A stretch of 64,000 nucleotides of DNA from Acidobacteriota bacterium (GCA_020637335.1 JACJWC010000015.1:62001-126000), one strand, 5' to 3'; positions 41,699 through 49,975 are shown, counted from the stretch's first letter. A program made the numbers and translations. Notes: generated from the letters alone by a model not told the origin.

Positions 41699-43252
41699 AT
41701 GATCCAGGAGAAGTCAGAGGACGGCATAGTACCGGAAGGCCGACGAAAGTCGGTCCAAACCCCGAAGAGATCGGGGGGAGGGAAGGCTGTCCCAGTCGAG
41801 GAACAGATGGAGCAACTGGAACTGCCCTTCATGACAGCAGAAAACCCGCAAGGGACCACCGATGAACCGGTAGGGGACCGATCCCCCACTGGGTCACACG
41901 AGGAGCCGAAGATGAAGGACAAGGAAGGAAAGGCGCCATCGGCAACCATGGAGAGAGTCGTCGAAAGGCTGTACAAGGCCTTTGTGAAGGTGGCCCAAAA
42001 CGATGGAGCCCCAGGTCCAGACGGCCAAACGGTAGAGGATGTGAAGAAGAGCCTGAGCAAGGTGATTCGAGAACTGGAACGAAAACTCGTGGCTGGAACG
42101 TATCAGCCGGGAGAGATTCGCCGGAAGAACATTCCCAAAGCGGGAGGCGGTGAACGGGGGCTGGGAATTCCAAACGTGGTGGACCGCATTGTTCAGGAAG
42201 CGGTCCGGCAAACGCTGGAACCGTTGTACGAGCCGGAATTTCATGGGAGTAGCCATGGGTTCCGGCCGGGGCGAAGCTGCCAAACGGCGATCCGAGAAGC
42301 GCACCAATACGTATCCGAAGGCTATGATTGGGTGGTAGACATCGATCTGGAGAAATTCTTTGACCGGGTCAATCACCAACGGCTGATGGCGGTGTTGGGA
42401 CGAAAGATCGGAGATGACCGGCTGCTCAAGGTGATCCACCGCATGCTGAAAAGCGAGGTGGTGATGCCGGAAGGAGTGGTCGTGCGGACGGAGGAAGGGG
42501 TCCCTCAAGGAGGTCCCCTGTCGCCGTTGCTGAGCAACATCGTCCTGGATGAACTGGACCGGGAATTGGAAAGGCGCGACCTGCGCTTTGTGCGCTACGC
42601 GGATGACTGTAACGTCTTCGTCAGGAGCGAACGGGCAGGGAAACGCGTAATGACCAGTCTGAAATCCTTCATTGAAAGACGGCTGCGATTGAAGGTGAAT
42701 GAGGGAAAGAGCGCGGTGGCCCGACCCAGGGAGCGCCACTTCCTGGGGTTCCGTCTAGAAGACGAAACCCCTGATGGGGAGGTGGACATAAGACTCTCGA
42801 AAAGGACTTGCGAAAGGATTGAGGCCCGACTGCGGGAAATGACCCCACGAAACTGGGGCAGGTCCATCAAAGCATGTGTGGAAAAGCTCAACACCTACCT
42901 GCAAGGCTGGCTGGGATTCTTCTCAATCGTTTCGGAACGAGAAGTTTCCAAGCTAGGGAGTCTGGACGCACACCTGAGAAGAAGGCTGCGCGCGATGCAC
43001 CTCAAACAGTGGAAACGCAAGGAGACCATGCGAAAGAGACTGGAAAGACTGGGCGTTCGGGGAAAAACGGCGCGGAAGGTGCTCTACGAGGGAAGGAAAT
43101 CGATCTGGGCCCTCAGCATCTCTTCGGCTGCCCATGTAGGCCTATCCAATCGGTACTTCACCGAGTTAGGTCTGTATTCGCTCAAGGAAAACTGGTCAAG
43201 GAAGCAAGGTTCGGTGGTTGTCCCAACACAAATGGCGCTGCCATTGGGATAA
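41699..43252 (+). CDS. ltrA: Group II intron reverse transcriptase/maturase
   Basis: A 517-residue intron-encoded protein. Reverse transcriptase blocks are all visible: GAPGPDGQT (RT0/1), IPKAGGGERGLGIPNVVDRIVQEA, SHGFRPGRSCQTAI, VVDIDLEKFFDRVNH, GVPQGGPLSPLLSNI (269-281) and the active site RYADDCNVFV with YADD at 300-303. HFLGFRLE and the maturase X domain (LRRRLRAMHLKQWKR ... GLSNRYFTELGLYSL) follow. There is no HNH endonuclease domain, which suits mobility into single-stranded or hairpin targets. No disabling mutation is seen. Confidence 0.95.
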   Translation: MIQEKSEDGIVPEGRRKSVQTPKRSGGGKAVPVEEQMEQLELPFMTAENPQGTTDEPVGDRSPTGSHEEPKMKDKEGKAPSATMERVVERLYKAFVKVAQNDGAPGPDGQTVEDVKKSLSKVIRELERKLVAGTYQPGEIRRKNIPKAGGGERGLGIPNVVDRIVQEAVRQTLEPLYEPEFHGSSHGFRPGRSCQTAIREAHQYVSEGYDWVVDIDLEKFFDRVNHQRLMAVLGRKIGDDRLLKVIHRMLKSEVVMPEGVVVRTEEGVPQGGPLSPLLSNIVLDELDRELERRDLRFVRYADDCNVFVRSERAGKRVMTSLKSFIERRLRLKVNEGKSAVARPRERHFLGFRLEDETPDGEVDIRLSKRTCERIEARLREMTPRNWGRSIKACVEKLNTYLQGWLGFFSIVSEREVSKLGSLDAHLRRRLRAMHLKQWKRKETMRKRLERLGVRGKTARKVLYEGRKSIWALSISSAAHVGLSNRYFTELGLYSLKENWSRKQGSVVVPTQMALPLG

Positions 43253-43302
43253 GCGAGGTCGAGAACCGGCCGATGGTCGGGTTAATAACCGATCATCCTG
43301 AA

Positions 43303-43373
43303 GAGCCGGATGTGAACAGCACAAGTCCGGTTCTGTGAGAGGCGCCCTCGGGCAACCAGGGCGCCTACTCGAT
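43303..43373 (+). ncRNA. Group II intron domains V and VI
   Basis: Domain V (43303-43334): GAGCCGGA pairs with TCCGGTTC, an inner TGTG/CACA stem, and the AGC catalytic triad. Domain VI (about 43337-43370): GAG-AGGCGCCCT pairs with AGGGCGCCT-CTC leaving one bulged A at 43367, the expected branch point, 6 bases before the 3' end. Confidence 0.85.
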
Positions 43374-43630
43374 GTGGGTAGACGGTTCCCCTGAACCAAA
43401 AGAGCCCTTTAGGGCGATTGAACATTTGTTTCAGATCCAAGTCTGGGGTTTGGGTGGCAGCTCCATTTTTTTTGTTTTTACAAAAAGGTTCTGGAATGGA
43501 TGCCGACCCTTTTTGTCCTATTTTGAGGCTCAGTCGCCCATCCGGGCTCCCGAGTTCTGGAGGTCGTTTTACCCACACCTCCTATCGTCGGTGTGGGCTC
43601 ACGGGTCAGTCGGCCTCCGGCCTCTAAAAT

Positions 43631-43710
43631 TGGTGGACTCCCCGGGCCTGCGAACCTGCGCAGGCTCCGGTTCTTGACCCGGTCTATCCACGTTCCAGCC
43701 CTCCAGGCCG
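43631..43710 (+). repeat. R1 element, 5'-truncated, abutting R2 copy 2
   Basis: Same junction and sequence as 38891-38965 for about 60 bases, then the normal R1 end (TCTATCCACGTTCCAGCC, CTCCAGGCCG). The remaining bases to 43846 hold no recognisable gene. Confidence 0.65.
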
Positions 43711-43846
43711 CATAGAGCCACCGGCAAAAGACACCCTTACCCGTATTAATCTGGTTGTTATGTCAGAATTGAAAATGCCGATATTGCCCAACGTCAAAGC
43801 AATAAGTGGCACCTAGGCTTCTTGACATTCAAAATGTGGGGTATAA

Positions 43847-44161
43847 ATGGCCAATCGATGGGGCATACCGAAATGGCTTGAACAGGAAGTGCGTCAACGC
43901 GATATGGCATGTGTTTATTGTGGTGTTAAGTTCACTTCAGCAAATACAGCGCGGAGGTCAGCGGCCAGTTGGGAGCACATTATTAATGACGCCAGCATCA
44001 TCACGCGCGAAAACATCGCGCTCTGCTGCTGTGGCTGTAATTCCAGCAAAGGCCAAAAACAATTGTCGGTTTGGCTTCAGTCCGAATACTGTTTTAATAA
44101 GGGCATATCGCCGGCAACTGTTGCACCGATTGTCAAGCAAGCTTTAGACAAAGGTTTGTGA
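43847..44161 (+). CDS. HNH endonuclease-domain protein
   Basis: A 104-residue stand-alone HNH-like domain. CVYCGVKF is the first zinc knuckle, SWEHIINDASI carries the catalytic His, and ENIALCCCGCNSSKGQKQLSVWL the Asn region with the second C-x2-C. This order fits small HNH nucleases. Alone, such domains may be toxin-derived or solitary nucleases; no partner or methylase is nearby, and the region is rich in immunity-type genes, so an orphaned toxin domain is possible. The start ATG lacks a strong ribosome-binding site. Confidence 0.8.
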   Translation: MANRWGIPKWLEQEVRQRDMACVYCGVKFTSANTARRSAASWEHIINDASIITRENIALCCCGCNSSKGQKQLSVWLQSEYCFNKGISPATVAPIVKQALDKGL

Positions 44162-44248
44162 ATTGGGATTTCATTGGTTATCGTCTCGTGTTGGCGCAAT
44201 AAAGCTCCTGAGACCTTTCGGCTCTAATGCCCCTAAAAGGAGGGTTAA

Positions 44249-44863
44249 TTGACGAGCCAATCTGTGATCATTTTCATCAGCAATGCCCTGGACGCCTACT
44301 ATTCTTCGCATTCTTTTGGCACTGTTGCAAAGGATCCCCCTTTTGAGCCCCAATCAGGTGGTGCGCCACCCGAAATGTGGAATAGCCAACCTGACACTGA
44401 TGGCTGGGTCGAATGGAAGATGCTTCCATCAACTGTTTCCGAGCGTGACTTAGAACAGCTGGAAGCGGAATTTGAGGTCAAGCTACCCGCCATTCTCGCA
44501 AGCTACTTCCGGGCACGATTTCATCTCTTCGATCAGGTTGCAATTGGTGATTTGGTGCTTATTCTCCCTTCCGTTCCATCCGATTCACCCTTTCGTCCTA
44601 TTCGCGCTAATTTCCTTGCATGGCGGCAATTAATGGCGGCCTGTTTTCTCCCTTTTGGTTCCTTTCAGGATGGGTGGGGACCTCTATGCTTTGACCTCAA
44701 GGAGGGTTCTGCTGATGACGCTCCCATTTGCTGGTTTGATCACGAACATCTTGCTCCTCTTTCAAAGGCCGAACTTGGCGACAGGGCAACGCTGGAGCCG
44801 CTTAAGCAGCCACTCTTCGGCTCGTTTCGAGAACTTCTTTCAAGACTCAGGTCTACGGTTTAG
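44249..44863 (+). CDS. SMI1/KNR4-like (SUKH) protein
   Basis: A 204-residue protein from TTG 44249, with AAGGAGGG 4 bases before it. The SUKH signature is visible: VSERDLEQLEAEFEVKLPAILASYFRARF, followed by PFGSFQDGWGPLCFDL and CWFDHEHL. SUKH proteins are the commonest immunity superfamily of polymorphic toxin systems. No toxin is encoded next to it; the neighbour upstream is an HNH-domain gene, which makes a toxin/immunity pairing conceivable but unproved. Confidence 0.8.
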   Translation: MTSQSVIIFISNALDAYYSSHSFGTVAKDPPFEPQSGGAPPEMWNSQPDTDGWVEWKMLPSTVSERDLEQLEAEFEVKLPAILASYFRARFHLFDQVAIGDLVLILPSVPSDSPFRPIRANFLAWRQLMAACFLPFGSFQDGWGPLCFDLKEGSADDAPICWFDHEHLAPLSKAELGDRATLEPLKQPLFGSFRELLSRLRSTV

Positions 44864-44949
44864 GCGCCAGAGGGAGGACAAATGGCGACCTTTCTCAAGG
44901 TTTTGTGTTGTCCAAGTGCTTATTTTATTCAAGCTGTAAGGAGCCATCC

Positions 44950-45240
44950 ATGCACCCTGGCCAAAAGTACCTTCCGGACCATTGGAATCGCTGGATTGAG
45001 GCCTACGCCTTAACAAACAGTGGCGGTCAATATCGAACTTTGGGCGCAAGTGATTTCACCCAGGCGCTCAAGATCCTTTTTGAAGATGGTTCCAGCGCCA
45101 CCTTTCATCATGCCTTTGCCGTGAAAAATTCTGGGTTGGAGGAACTCGCCCTCTTCACGGAACATTGCGGTTATTTTGTTTTTCATCATCACGTCATCGC
45201 CAAGCTTGAGGGGATCTGCCTTGAAACTACTGCGGAATAG
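44950..45240 (+). CDS. Small protein of unknown function with FTEHCGY motif
   Basis: A 96-residue protein from ATG 44950 (AAGGAG 6 bases upstream). WIEAYALTNSGGQYRTLGASDFTQALKILFEDGS is followed by EELALFTEHCGYFVFHHHVI. The F-T-E-H-C-G-Y motif is one I have seen in small conserved proteins without an assigned role. The single Cys and several His could bind a metal. It is compact and soluble. Confidence 0.6.
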   Translation: MHPGQKYLPDHWNRWIEAYALTNSGGQYRTLGASDFTQALKILFEDGSSATFHHAFAVKNSGLEELALFTEHCGYFVFHHHVIAKLEGICLETTAE

Positions 45241-45309
45241 TCGGTTACCTGTACCCATTGGGTTTGTTTTGGCGCGCCTATGGCGGAGGGTTGCCGATCG
45301 TTGGGCATC

Positions 45310-45872
45310 ATGAGCGCAAGCATGCAAACCAAGCCGCTTCTTGTCCTGGACCTCGATGAAACCCTTGTTTATGCCACGGAAGAACCTTGGCGATCGAGCC
45401 GCAACATCACATTCCTCCGTATTTTCTTTACTTGCGGCCTGGATTAGAAACGTTTTTGCAGCAGGTTGAAGGGGCGTTTCAGGTGGCCGTTTGGACTTCT
45501 TCTACGGCGGCTTATGCACGTTCCGTTTGTCCATTGGTGTTTCCCGACCTGGAGCGCCTTGCCTTTATCTGGGCCCGCAATCGATGCACGCCTACCCGCA
45601 TCTTCGCGTTAGATCATTGGGTAGATGCCAAACCGCTCCAGAAACTCAAACGTCGCGGTTATGACCTGGCTCGTGTTCTGGTGGTCGACGATCAGCCGGA
45701 AAAATTCACGCGTAACTACGGCAATCTGGTTCAGGTAACCCCCTTTCTCGGCGATCCTAGCGACGACGAACTCCCGCACCTGGCCAAATACCTGGCCCAA
45801 TTGGCGGCCGTTCCGGATGTTCGGACCATTGAAAAACGAAATTGGCGCCGCTGTCTGAATGTCATACCCTGA
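45310..45872 (+). pseudogene. NIF/FCP1-type HAD phosphatase with a frameshift
   Basis: The 5' part from ATG 45310 encodes the catalytic motif PLLVLDLDETLVYATEE and then runs to a stop near 45448. The rest of the enzyme is in another frame (from about 45387): YFLYLRPGLETFLQQ, VAVWTSSTAAYAR and VLVVDDQPEKFTRNYGN. Joining the frames needs one extra base near 45384-45388 (CCT-TGG region). The combined protein, about 187 residues, would have all FCP1-like motifs. It is either a recently broken gene or a sequencing error; programmed frameshifting is unlikely, as no slippery heptamer is seen. Confidence 0.75.
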
Positions 45873-45911
45873 TGTTCCTTCCCTTTGGGAGCAAACATCC
45901 GAAGAGGTTTT

Positions 45912-46304
45912 ATGAAAATTGAAGGTTACACGGTTGACGAAATCCTCAACCTTCCGGTGAACGACATTGAGGAATTGGTTTTGATCAACAAGCCAATGGT
46001 GGTTTCGGTGGGGACTGCCCAAGTCTTGGGACAGTTTTGGGTCAAGCACTCGCGAACCTTGGTTGTGGAACTGGCCCATATCGATGGCGGAGGAGAAGGT
46101 GTGCTCCTGGCTATCCAAAGAATTGCCAAGGATATTTGTGCCAAAAAGAATTTGGAGGAAATGGAGTGTCTGGTCTATGCGGTTTCTTGCGCGCGCCCCA
46201 ATATGAAATTGCGTGCCCACTTGGTCAAAAGAGGATTCGAAATTAAAAATGTGCCCCACAAAGGTGAAGTTTTTTACAAAGTTTTTGATGTCTCGGGTAC
46301 CTAA
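45912..46304 (+). CDS. Unknown protein with acyltransferase-like pattern
   Basis: A 130-residue protein from ATG 45912. DEILNLPVNDIEELVLINKPMVVSVGTAQVLGQFWVK leads into LVVELAHIDGGGEGVLLAIQRIAKDICAKK and LRAHLVKRGFEIKN. The G-G-G-E-G-V-L helix start and the K-R-G-F-E strand echo the GNAT fold, but the motif A spacing is poor. I rate it as possibly GNAT-like. It lies 39 bases after the frameshifted phosphatase. Confidence 0.55.
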   Translation: MKIEGYTVDEILNLPVNDIEELVLINKPMVVSVGTAQVLGQFWVKHSRTLVVELAHIDGGGEGVLLAIQRIAKDICAKKNLEEMECLVYAVSCARPNMKLRAHLVKRGFEIKNVPHKGEVFYKVFDVSGT

Positions 46305-46324
46305 GTTCGTTCGACTCCTGACGG

Positions 46325-46420
46325 ATGCTGGAAAAGCGTTTTGGACTGCGGCGACGCGTCGCCGCTTTCAGAGCCCCGAAACCATGGTGGGCCGTAACCC
46401 GGCCCTCATGGTCGCATTGC
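46325..46420 (+). repeat. R1-like partial element with upstream 25-bp extension
   Basis: GACGGATGCTGGAAAAGCGT, GCGGCGACG-CGTCGCCGC hairpin, then CTTTCAGAGCCCCGAAACC and GTAACCCGGCC. The first 65 bases recur at 51727-51790, there fused to a partial R2. Confidence 0.55.
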
Positions 46421-46500
46421 GTTTCGTGCTTGGGCATTGCCTCTTCCGCCAATCGCTGTCAATCTAAGTGGCGTATGGATCTCAGGGTCAGGTGTTGTGA

Positions 46501-47049
46501 ATGATCCCCATCGGCTACATGTACAAAAAGGTCAGCGCGAAAACCGATTGGTTAAAGGCGCCGCAGGTGAAAGAGATCTGTTCGGTCAGCAGCTGTATTT
46601 CCCAAGATTTTGCAGATTGGATCAACTATTGGGCACATAACGGCTATTGGATGTTTAATGCGCCTCAGGTCATTGAATCCTTGGCGATGGAGCAAAATAT
46701 TGTCCTTGCGGGGCACAGGCTTTTTTATTACGAAGCCTTTGAAAAACAATGGGACGAGGAACCCGGTGTGTGGGTCCATTTTGAGCCCGAATCCTCGTTT
46801 GAAACGGCGGTTAAGGCGCCTCTGAATGCCCTTTTGTTGGGGTTTGACATTGTGAGCTTTTTTGCGCAAAACGGTCCTGAATGTTCGCCGCTTTCCTGTA
46901 ACCACCTAGCTGATACGATTGAAGTGAATGAACATTGCCTCATTCCGACCTTTAATGAAGCGAAACGGCTTCTCGAAGCCGGTGCCTTCAAAAATAGTGA
47001 GCCGGGCCCTTACCGAATCATCGCCGTCCATGCTGTGCAAAATACCTAA
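46501..47049 (+). CDS. Conserved-looking protein of unknown function (MIPIGYMYKKV type)
   Basis: A 182-residue soluble protein. Segments that look conserved: VKEICSVSSCISQDFADWINYWAHNGYWMFNAPQVI, LFYYEAFEKQWDE, GFDIVSFFAQNGPECSPLSCNHLADTIEVNEHCLI and EPGPYRIIAVHAV. The repeated S-C and E-C-S-P-L-S-C-N motif suggests a structural or metal role. I recall similar proteins as uncharacterised members near immunity genes. It is bounded on both sides by R1 elements, so it looks like a single-gene cargo. Confidence 0.6.
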   Translation: MIPIGYMYKKVSAKTDWLKAPQVKEICSVSSCISQDFADWINYWAHNGYWMFNAPQVIESLAMEQNIVLAGHRLFYYEAFEKQWDEEPGVWVHFEPESSFETAVKAPLNALLLGFDIVSFFAQNGPECSPLSCNHLADTIEVNEHCLIPTFNEAKRLLEAGAFKNSEPGPYRIIAVHAVQNT

Positions 47050-47130
47050 CCTGGCAGGATGGTTGCGCCCGGAACCATCGATTCCGAACGAATAATGGCG
47101 ACACCTTGGAAATGAAATCCTGGTCGGGGG

Positions 47131-47247
47131 TTTCGGCCTGAAAGGTCGAAACGTGAATAGCCTGGGTCAAGGGTGCGAGCGTTGCGAGCAATCCGCAGGC
47201 CCAGGAAAAAGGCCAATTCAAATTCGGGGCGCCCTGAAGGGGCGCAA
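47131..47247 (-). repeat. R1 element
   Basis: Minus orientation; central stem CCTGGG/CCCAGG, outer hairpin GCGCCC-TGAAG-GGGCGC. Together with R4 copy a this fills 47050-47506, where no gene is seen. Confidence 0.75.
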
Positions 47248-47301
47248 TACTGGCCCCAAAACCTCCTGCTCGGAACAACGAATCGCTGTAAAAGCTTGAA
47301 T

Positions 47302-47394
47302 GGAACCACGAATGGACACTAATGCACACGAATAATGGGATGAATCCGGTGTTTTGAACGATTTTCTGCCGCCCAGGTTGACAATCCATGCCAC
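47302..47394 (+). repeat. R4 repeat, copy a
   Basis: GGAACCACGAATGGACACTA, then GGGATGAATCCGGTGTTTTG, GCCGCCCAGGTTGACAATCC. Nearly identical to 48664-48756. The first 20 bases are also the start of R3. Confidence 0.7.
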
Positions 47395-47506
47395 ATAGGG
47401 TTGTTGCGCAGAATTTCCCTTGGAAGATAGTGAATCCTTTTGATTAGAGCCTTTTAAAGTTATATTTTGCTTAGGTTATTGATTTTTTATTAGCTGGTCA
47501 GATTCC

Positions 47507-47983
47507 ATGAACGATGTCTACTTTGCATGCATGCAATGCTTGGTTTACGTTGATGCCGGTTACCGGTGGGCTGCGTTTACGTTACCCGACGCAGGTGTAC
47601 AGCTTGAATCGCAAATAAAGGCCGATGCTGTGGATGCAGCACATGAGTATTGGAATCCCCCTGACGATTCGAATTGGCTGCGTGATGGTATTTTCCCTGC
47701 GGTTCGCAAGTTTCTGAAGAGCCATGGGGAACACGAGCTGTTTTTTGGTGAGCATGAGTCTTTTGCTAACCCAGACTCCACCGATTGGTTTGATTGGCTT
47801 GAAGTGAGTGAGGATCCGAATCCATCTCCCCGTTTCTTTGCCGAAACGCTTGGCCTTGTCACTTGGTCGTCCGTTCGCGATTGGGTCAAAGCTAATCGTT
47901 TTCCCTGGTGGTGGAGCTTACCCGAGTACCAAGATTCTGCACGCACCCGTTTTGAAGCAATCGTGCGCAGGCGGTCACAATGA
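47507..47983 (+). CDS. Unknown protein, first of a three-gene overlapping set
   Basis: A 158-residue soluble protein rich in Trp and acidic residues: AAHEYWNPPDDSNWLRDGIFPAVRKFL, ADSTDWFDWLEVSEDPNPSPRFF-like segment, and SSVRDWVKANRFPWWWSLPEYQ. No known domain recognised. Its stop overlaps the next gene start as ATGA. Both flanks of the set are R4 repeats, suggesting that the three genes moved or were exchanged as one unit. Confidence 0.6.
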   Translation: MNDVYFACMQCLVYVDAGYRWAAFTLPDAGVQLESQIKADAVDAAHEYWNPPDDSNWLRDGIFPAVRKFLKSHGEHELFFGEHESFANPDSTDWFDWLEVSEDPNPSPRFFAETLGLVTWSSVRDWVKANRFPWWWSLPEYQDSARTRFEAIVRRRSQ

Positions 47984-48204
47984 GCATTAGGATTCCAGTG
48001 GTCGCAGGCCAGGCAAGCGGCTTGAAACACGTTTTAGCGCATGTCCAAGCTTATATTGCTGCTCGGCTTGAAGCCCAACGGTATATGCAAGCGCTTCGGC
48101 CCTTGGTTCTGGGCTTGATGTCAGACGGTCGGTATTCGGATGGGCGAGGTGAAAGCGGGCGGACTGTGGCTAACCCCAAAATCAGGTATGGAGATCCGCT
48201 GTGA
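47980..48204 (+). CDS. Unknown 74-residue protein
   Basis: Starts within ATGA of the previous gene and ends within GTGA of the next. GLKHVLAHVQAYIAARLEAQRYMQALRPLVLG is a long helix, followed by SDGRYSDGRGESGRTVANPKIRYG, a basic glycine-rich tail. No family recognised. The position and overlaps argue that it is real and works with its neighbours. Confidence 0.55.
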   Translation: MSIRIPVVAGQASGLKHVLAHVQAYIAARLEAQRYMQALRPLVLGLMSDGRYSDGRGESGRTVANPKIRYGDPL

Positions 48205-48596
48205 GTTATGTTGTTTCGATACGACGTCCAGATTCGGCTCAAATTACAGCGGAGGAGTTCCGCTTATTGGTAACTCAAGATGATTCCTTCCACCCGCTAG
48301 GCCTTGAGGATGGGAAATCCTGCGTGTTCGAGTGGTTACCACCGGTTGGGAAAAATCCGGTCGTGTTTTCCTTTGCCGATGGCGAGGTTTCTGTCACGAC
48401 CCCGTCCCATGCTGCGCTGAAAAAGATGCAAGCACTGGCCAGGTCTCTTAATGCGCGGGTGATTGGCGAAGAAGGCGAAGATTTAACTGAGGTGGCGGTT
48501 CCCGATCGAGAATTGCCTTTCGCTGCCATTGCCTGGGGTTGTGCACTGGCGATCCTCTTGTTTGGTGCGGGTATATGGTGGTTCGCAGCGCATTGA
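48201..48596 (+). CDS. C-tail-anchored membrane protein of unknown function
   Basis: A 131-residue protein from GTG 48201. The soluble N-terminal part (SYVVSIRRPDSAQITAEEFRLLVTQDDSF, VFEWLPPVGKNPVVFSFADGEVSVTTPSHAALKKMQALARSLNARVIGEEGEDL) is followed by one C-terminal membrane helix (FAAIAWGCALAILLFGAGIWW). The M-S-Y-V-V-x-I-R-R-P-D-S start is one I have seen in uncharacterised small proteins. It is third in the overlapping set and probably membrane-tethers the complex. Confidence 0.65.
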   Translation: MSYVVSIRRPDSAQITAEEFRLLVTQDDSFHPLGLEDGKSCVFEWLPPVGKNPVVFSFADGEVSVTTPSHAALKKMQALARSLNARVIGEEGEDLTEVAVPDRELPFAAIAWGCALAILLFGAGIWWFAAH

Positions 48597-48663
48597 TGGT
48601 TGCCGGAAAGTGAAAGATCTAAGAGCCGTCCCCGGGAAAAATCCTTAGAAACCTGAGTTGAAT

Positions 48664-48756
48664 GGAACCACGAATGGACACTAATGCACACGAATAATGG
48701 GATGAATCCGGTGTTTTGAACGATCGTTTGCCGCCCGGGTTGACAACCCAGGTCAC
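48664..48756 (+). repeat. R4 repeat, copy b
   Basis: Same sequence as 47302-47394 with a few changes; ends GCCGCCCGGGTTGACAACCC, the same phrase as at 38511-38528. Confidence 0.7.
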
Positions 48757-48890
48757 GATGGACGTTAGCTCCGCTTCGCTGGTGGAGGACGTTACTATCG
48801 AATTGAATAGTTCGCGCCATGGGGCACGTGCGAATCCATGCTGAATGCCGTCCTGCGCTATGCGAGAATAATCCGCTGTTCGTTTGCCTC

Positions 48891-49427
48891 ATGGTTAGCT
48901 TGGGTATGATTTTGAAAAGTTTTTTTAGCGAGGAGCAAAACCACGTGGACGGTCAGGAAATTGTGTTTTCGTTCAATTTGCGACCGCATGGCTGGAGTGA
49001 ATTTCGTTTTTGGGTTGATGGCCATGAACTTCGTTTTCGAACCACGCACCTATTTAACAATCCGCTTGCCGATCTGCTTCAATCTCTGACTACGCTTTTG
49101 GCGGGTTCCAAAAATATCGATTTTTTCTGGTTTGATGAGCCGGGAACAGTGAAGGTTGAAATGGCAACATTGCCGGATCAGCCCGATTTGGTCCATGTCC
49201 ACTTGACGGAACACGATTCGACAGGAACTTGGAACGACAGCGATAAGACGCTTGCCGAACACTCGTTTGGCGTGCAGCTCCAGCATCTCGGTGCCTGTCT
49301 CTACGGTGAAATGGTCAAGCTGAATGAGCTCATGAAGCTCGAATCTTTTGCCCAGAACCGGCGCTCAGCCTATCCGACAGCCGAAATGAACACCTTTATG
49401 CAAGCCTACAGGCGAAGATTTCCCTAA
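48891..49427 (+). CDS. Unknown protein, immunity-like composition
   Basis: About 178 residues; ATG 48891 or 48906 may start it. IVFSFNLRPHGWSEFRFWVDG, then FNNPLADLLQSLTTLLAG, FFWFDEPGTVKVEMA and EHSFGVQLQHLGACLYGEMVKL are blocks typical of a family of small acidic proteins that I recall being found with toxin/immunity genes. No catalytic motif. A single-gene cargo between R4 and the next gene. Confidence 0.6.
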   Translation: MVSLGMILKSFFSEEQNHVDGQEIVFSFNLRPHGWSEFRFWVDGHELRFRTTHLFNNPLADLLQSLTTLLAGSKNIDFFWFDEPGTVKVEMATLPDQPDLVHVHLTEHDSTGTWNDSDKTLAEHSFGVQLQHLGACLYGEMVKLNELMKLESFAQNRRSAYPTAEMNTFMQAYRRRFP

Positions 49428-49514
49428 AATGGGGGGTTAAATCCGATCCCACTCTTTCCCGACTAATTTATTGTGTTGATTCCGGTCTTTAAAACGTTTC
49501 CTGGAGGTCCAAAA

Positions 49515-49859
49515 ATGGTTATGTATGCTGAAATAATTGCGATTGGACCGTTTTCCAGGGACATTGTCGGTTTTCTTGAATATCCTAAACCGTATTACGA
49601 AAATACCCGGGAAGGTGCAATCGTTAACCTGACCCTCTTTGGCATCGTGGAGGGCACCGCGCTGAGTACACAGTTCGCCAAAATTTTTGGAGTGATGGAT
49701 CCATGGGACTTCAATCAGCATCAAATTAATGGCCATGCCATTGATTTTGAGGCCTTGCATGATTTTGTGAAGACCTACAAGGAATACGAGAAAGACGCCA
49801 AAAAACTTGAGGTTCTTTCCAAGCATGGATTTGAATTCCACTTCGCCCCCAATGGTTAA
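49515..49859 (+). CDS. Unknown protein
   Basis: A 114-residue protein from ATG 49515, with GGAGGT 6 bases upstream. MYAEIIAIGPFSRDIVGFLEYPKPYYENTREGAIVNLTLFGIVEG is a beta-rich half; AIDFEALHDFVKTYKEYEKDAKKLEVLSKHGF a helical half. No family recognised. Similar fold patterns occur among immunity proteins. Confidence 0.6.
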   Translation: MVMYAEIIAIGPFSRDIVGFLEYPKPYYENTREGAIVNLTLFGIVEGTALSTQFAKIFGVMDPWDFNQHQINGHAIDFEALHDFVKTYKEYEKDAKKLEVLSKHGFEFHFAPNG

Positions 49860-49975
49860 AATTAAACGGCCCTGTGAATGGTTAAGCGACGTTAAAAGGC
49901 CGCATTTCACTTTACTTGGGATGGGCTGGGGATGAAGATAGCCTTTCAGTATTGTTTTCAGGAGCCGGAATTGAA

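Larger units (their letters stand above)
41373..43373 (+). mobile_element. Complete group II intron
   Basis: Boundaries are fixed by the empty site at 38584-38881: left exon ends TAGGAGGG, right exon begins GTGGGTAGAC. The intron starts with GTGTG (consensus GUGYG) and ends CTACTCGAT. Its 5' RNA domains I-III occupy about 326 bases before the reading frame. The maturase is in domain IV, and domains V and VI are recognisable at the 3' end. It is oriented with the + strand. Target hairpin and boundaries are compatible with a hairpin-associated (class C-like) insertion mode, although it entered the stem rather than after it. Confidence 0.92.
41327..43625 (+). repeat. R2 foldback element, copy interrupted by a group II intron
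   Basis: Removing 41373-43373 (2001 bases) leaves 298 bp nearly identical to 38584-38881, with only a G-to-T type change in the T-run region noticed by eye. The break lies in the 3' arm of the left terminal hairpin. Confidence 0.85.

Noticed and set aside
41305..42060. Long minus-strand frames over the group II intron
   Set aside because: They overlap the ribozyme domains and the reverse transcriptase; no protein motif.
45385..45450. Programmed frameshifting in the FCP1-like gene
   Set aside because: No slippery heptamer or downstream stem is seen; mutation or sequencing error is simpler.
47980..48204. Homology of the 74-residue protein tail (GRTVANPKIRYG) to DUF1801
   Set aside because: Only a short phrase is similar, and the flanking helix is unrelated; probably chance.
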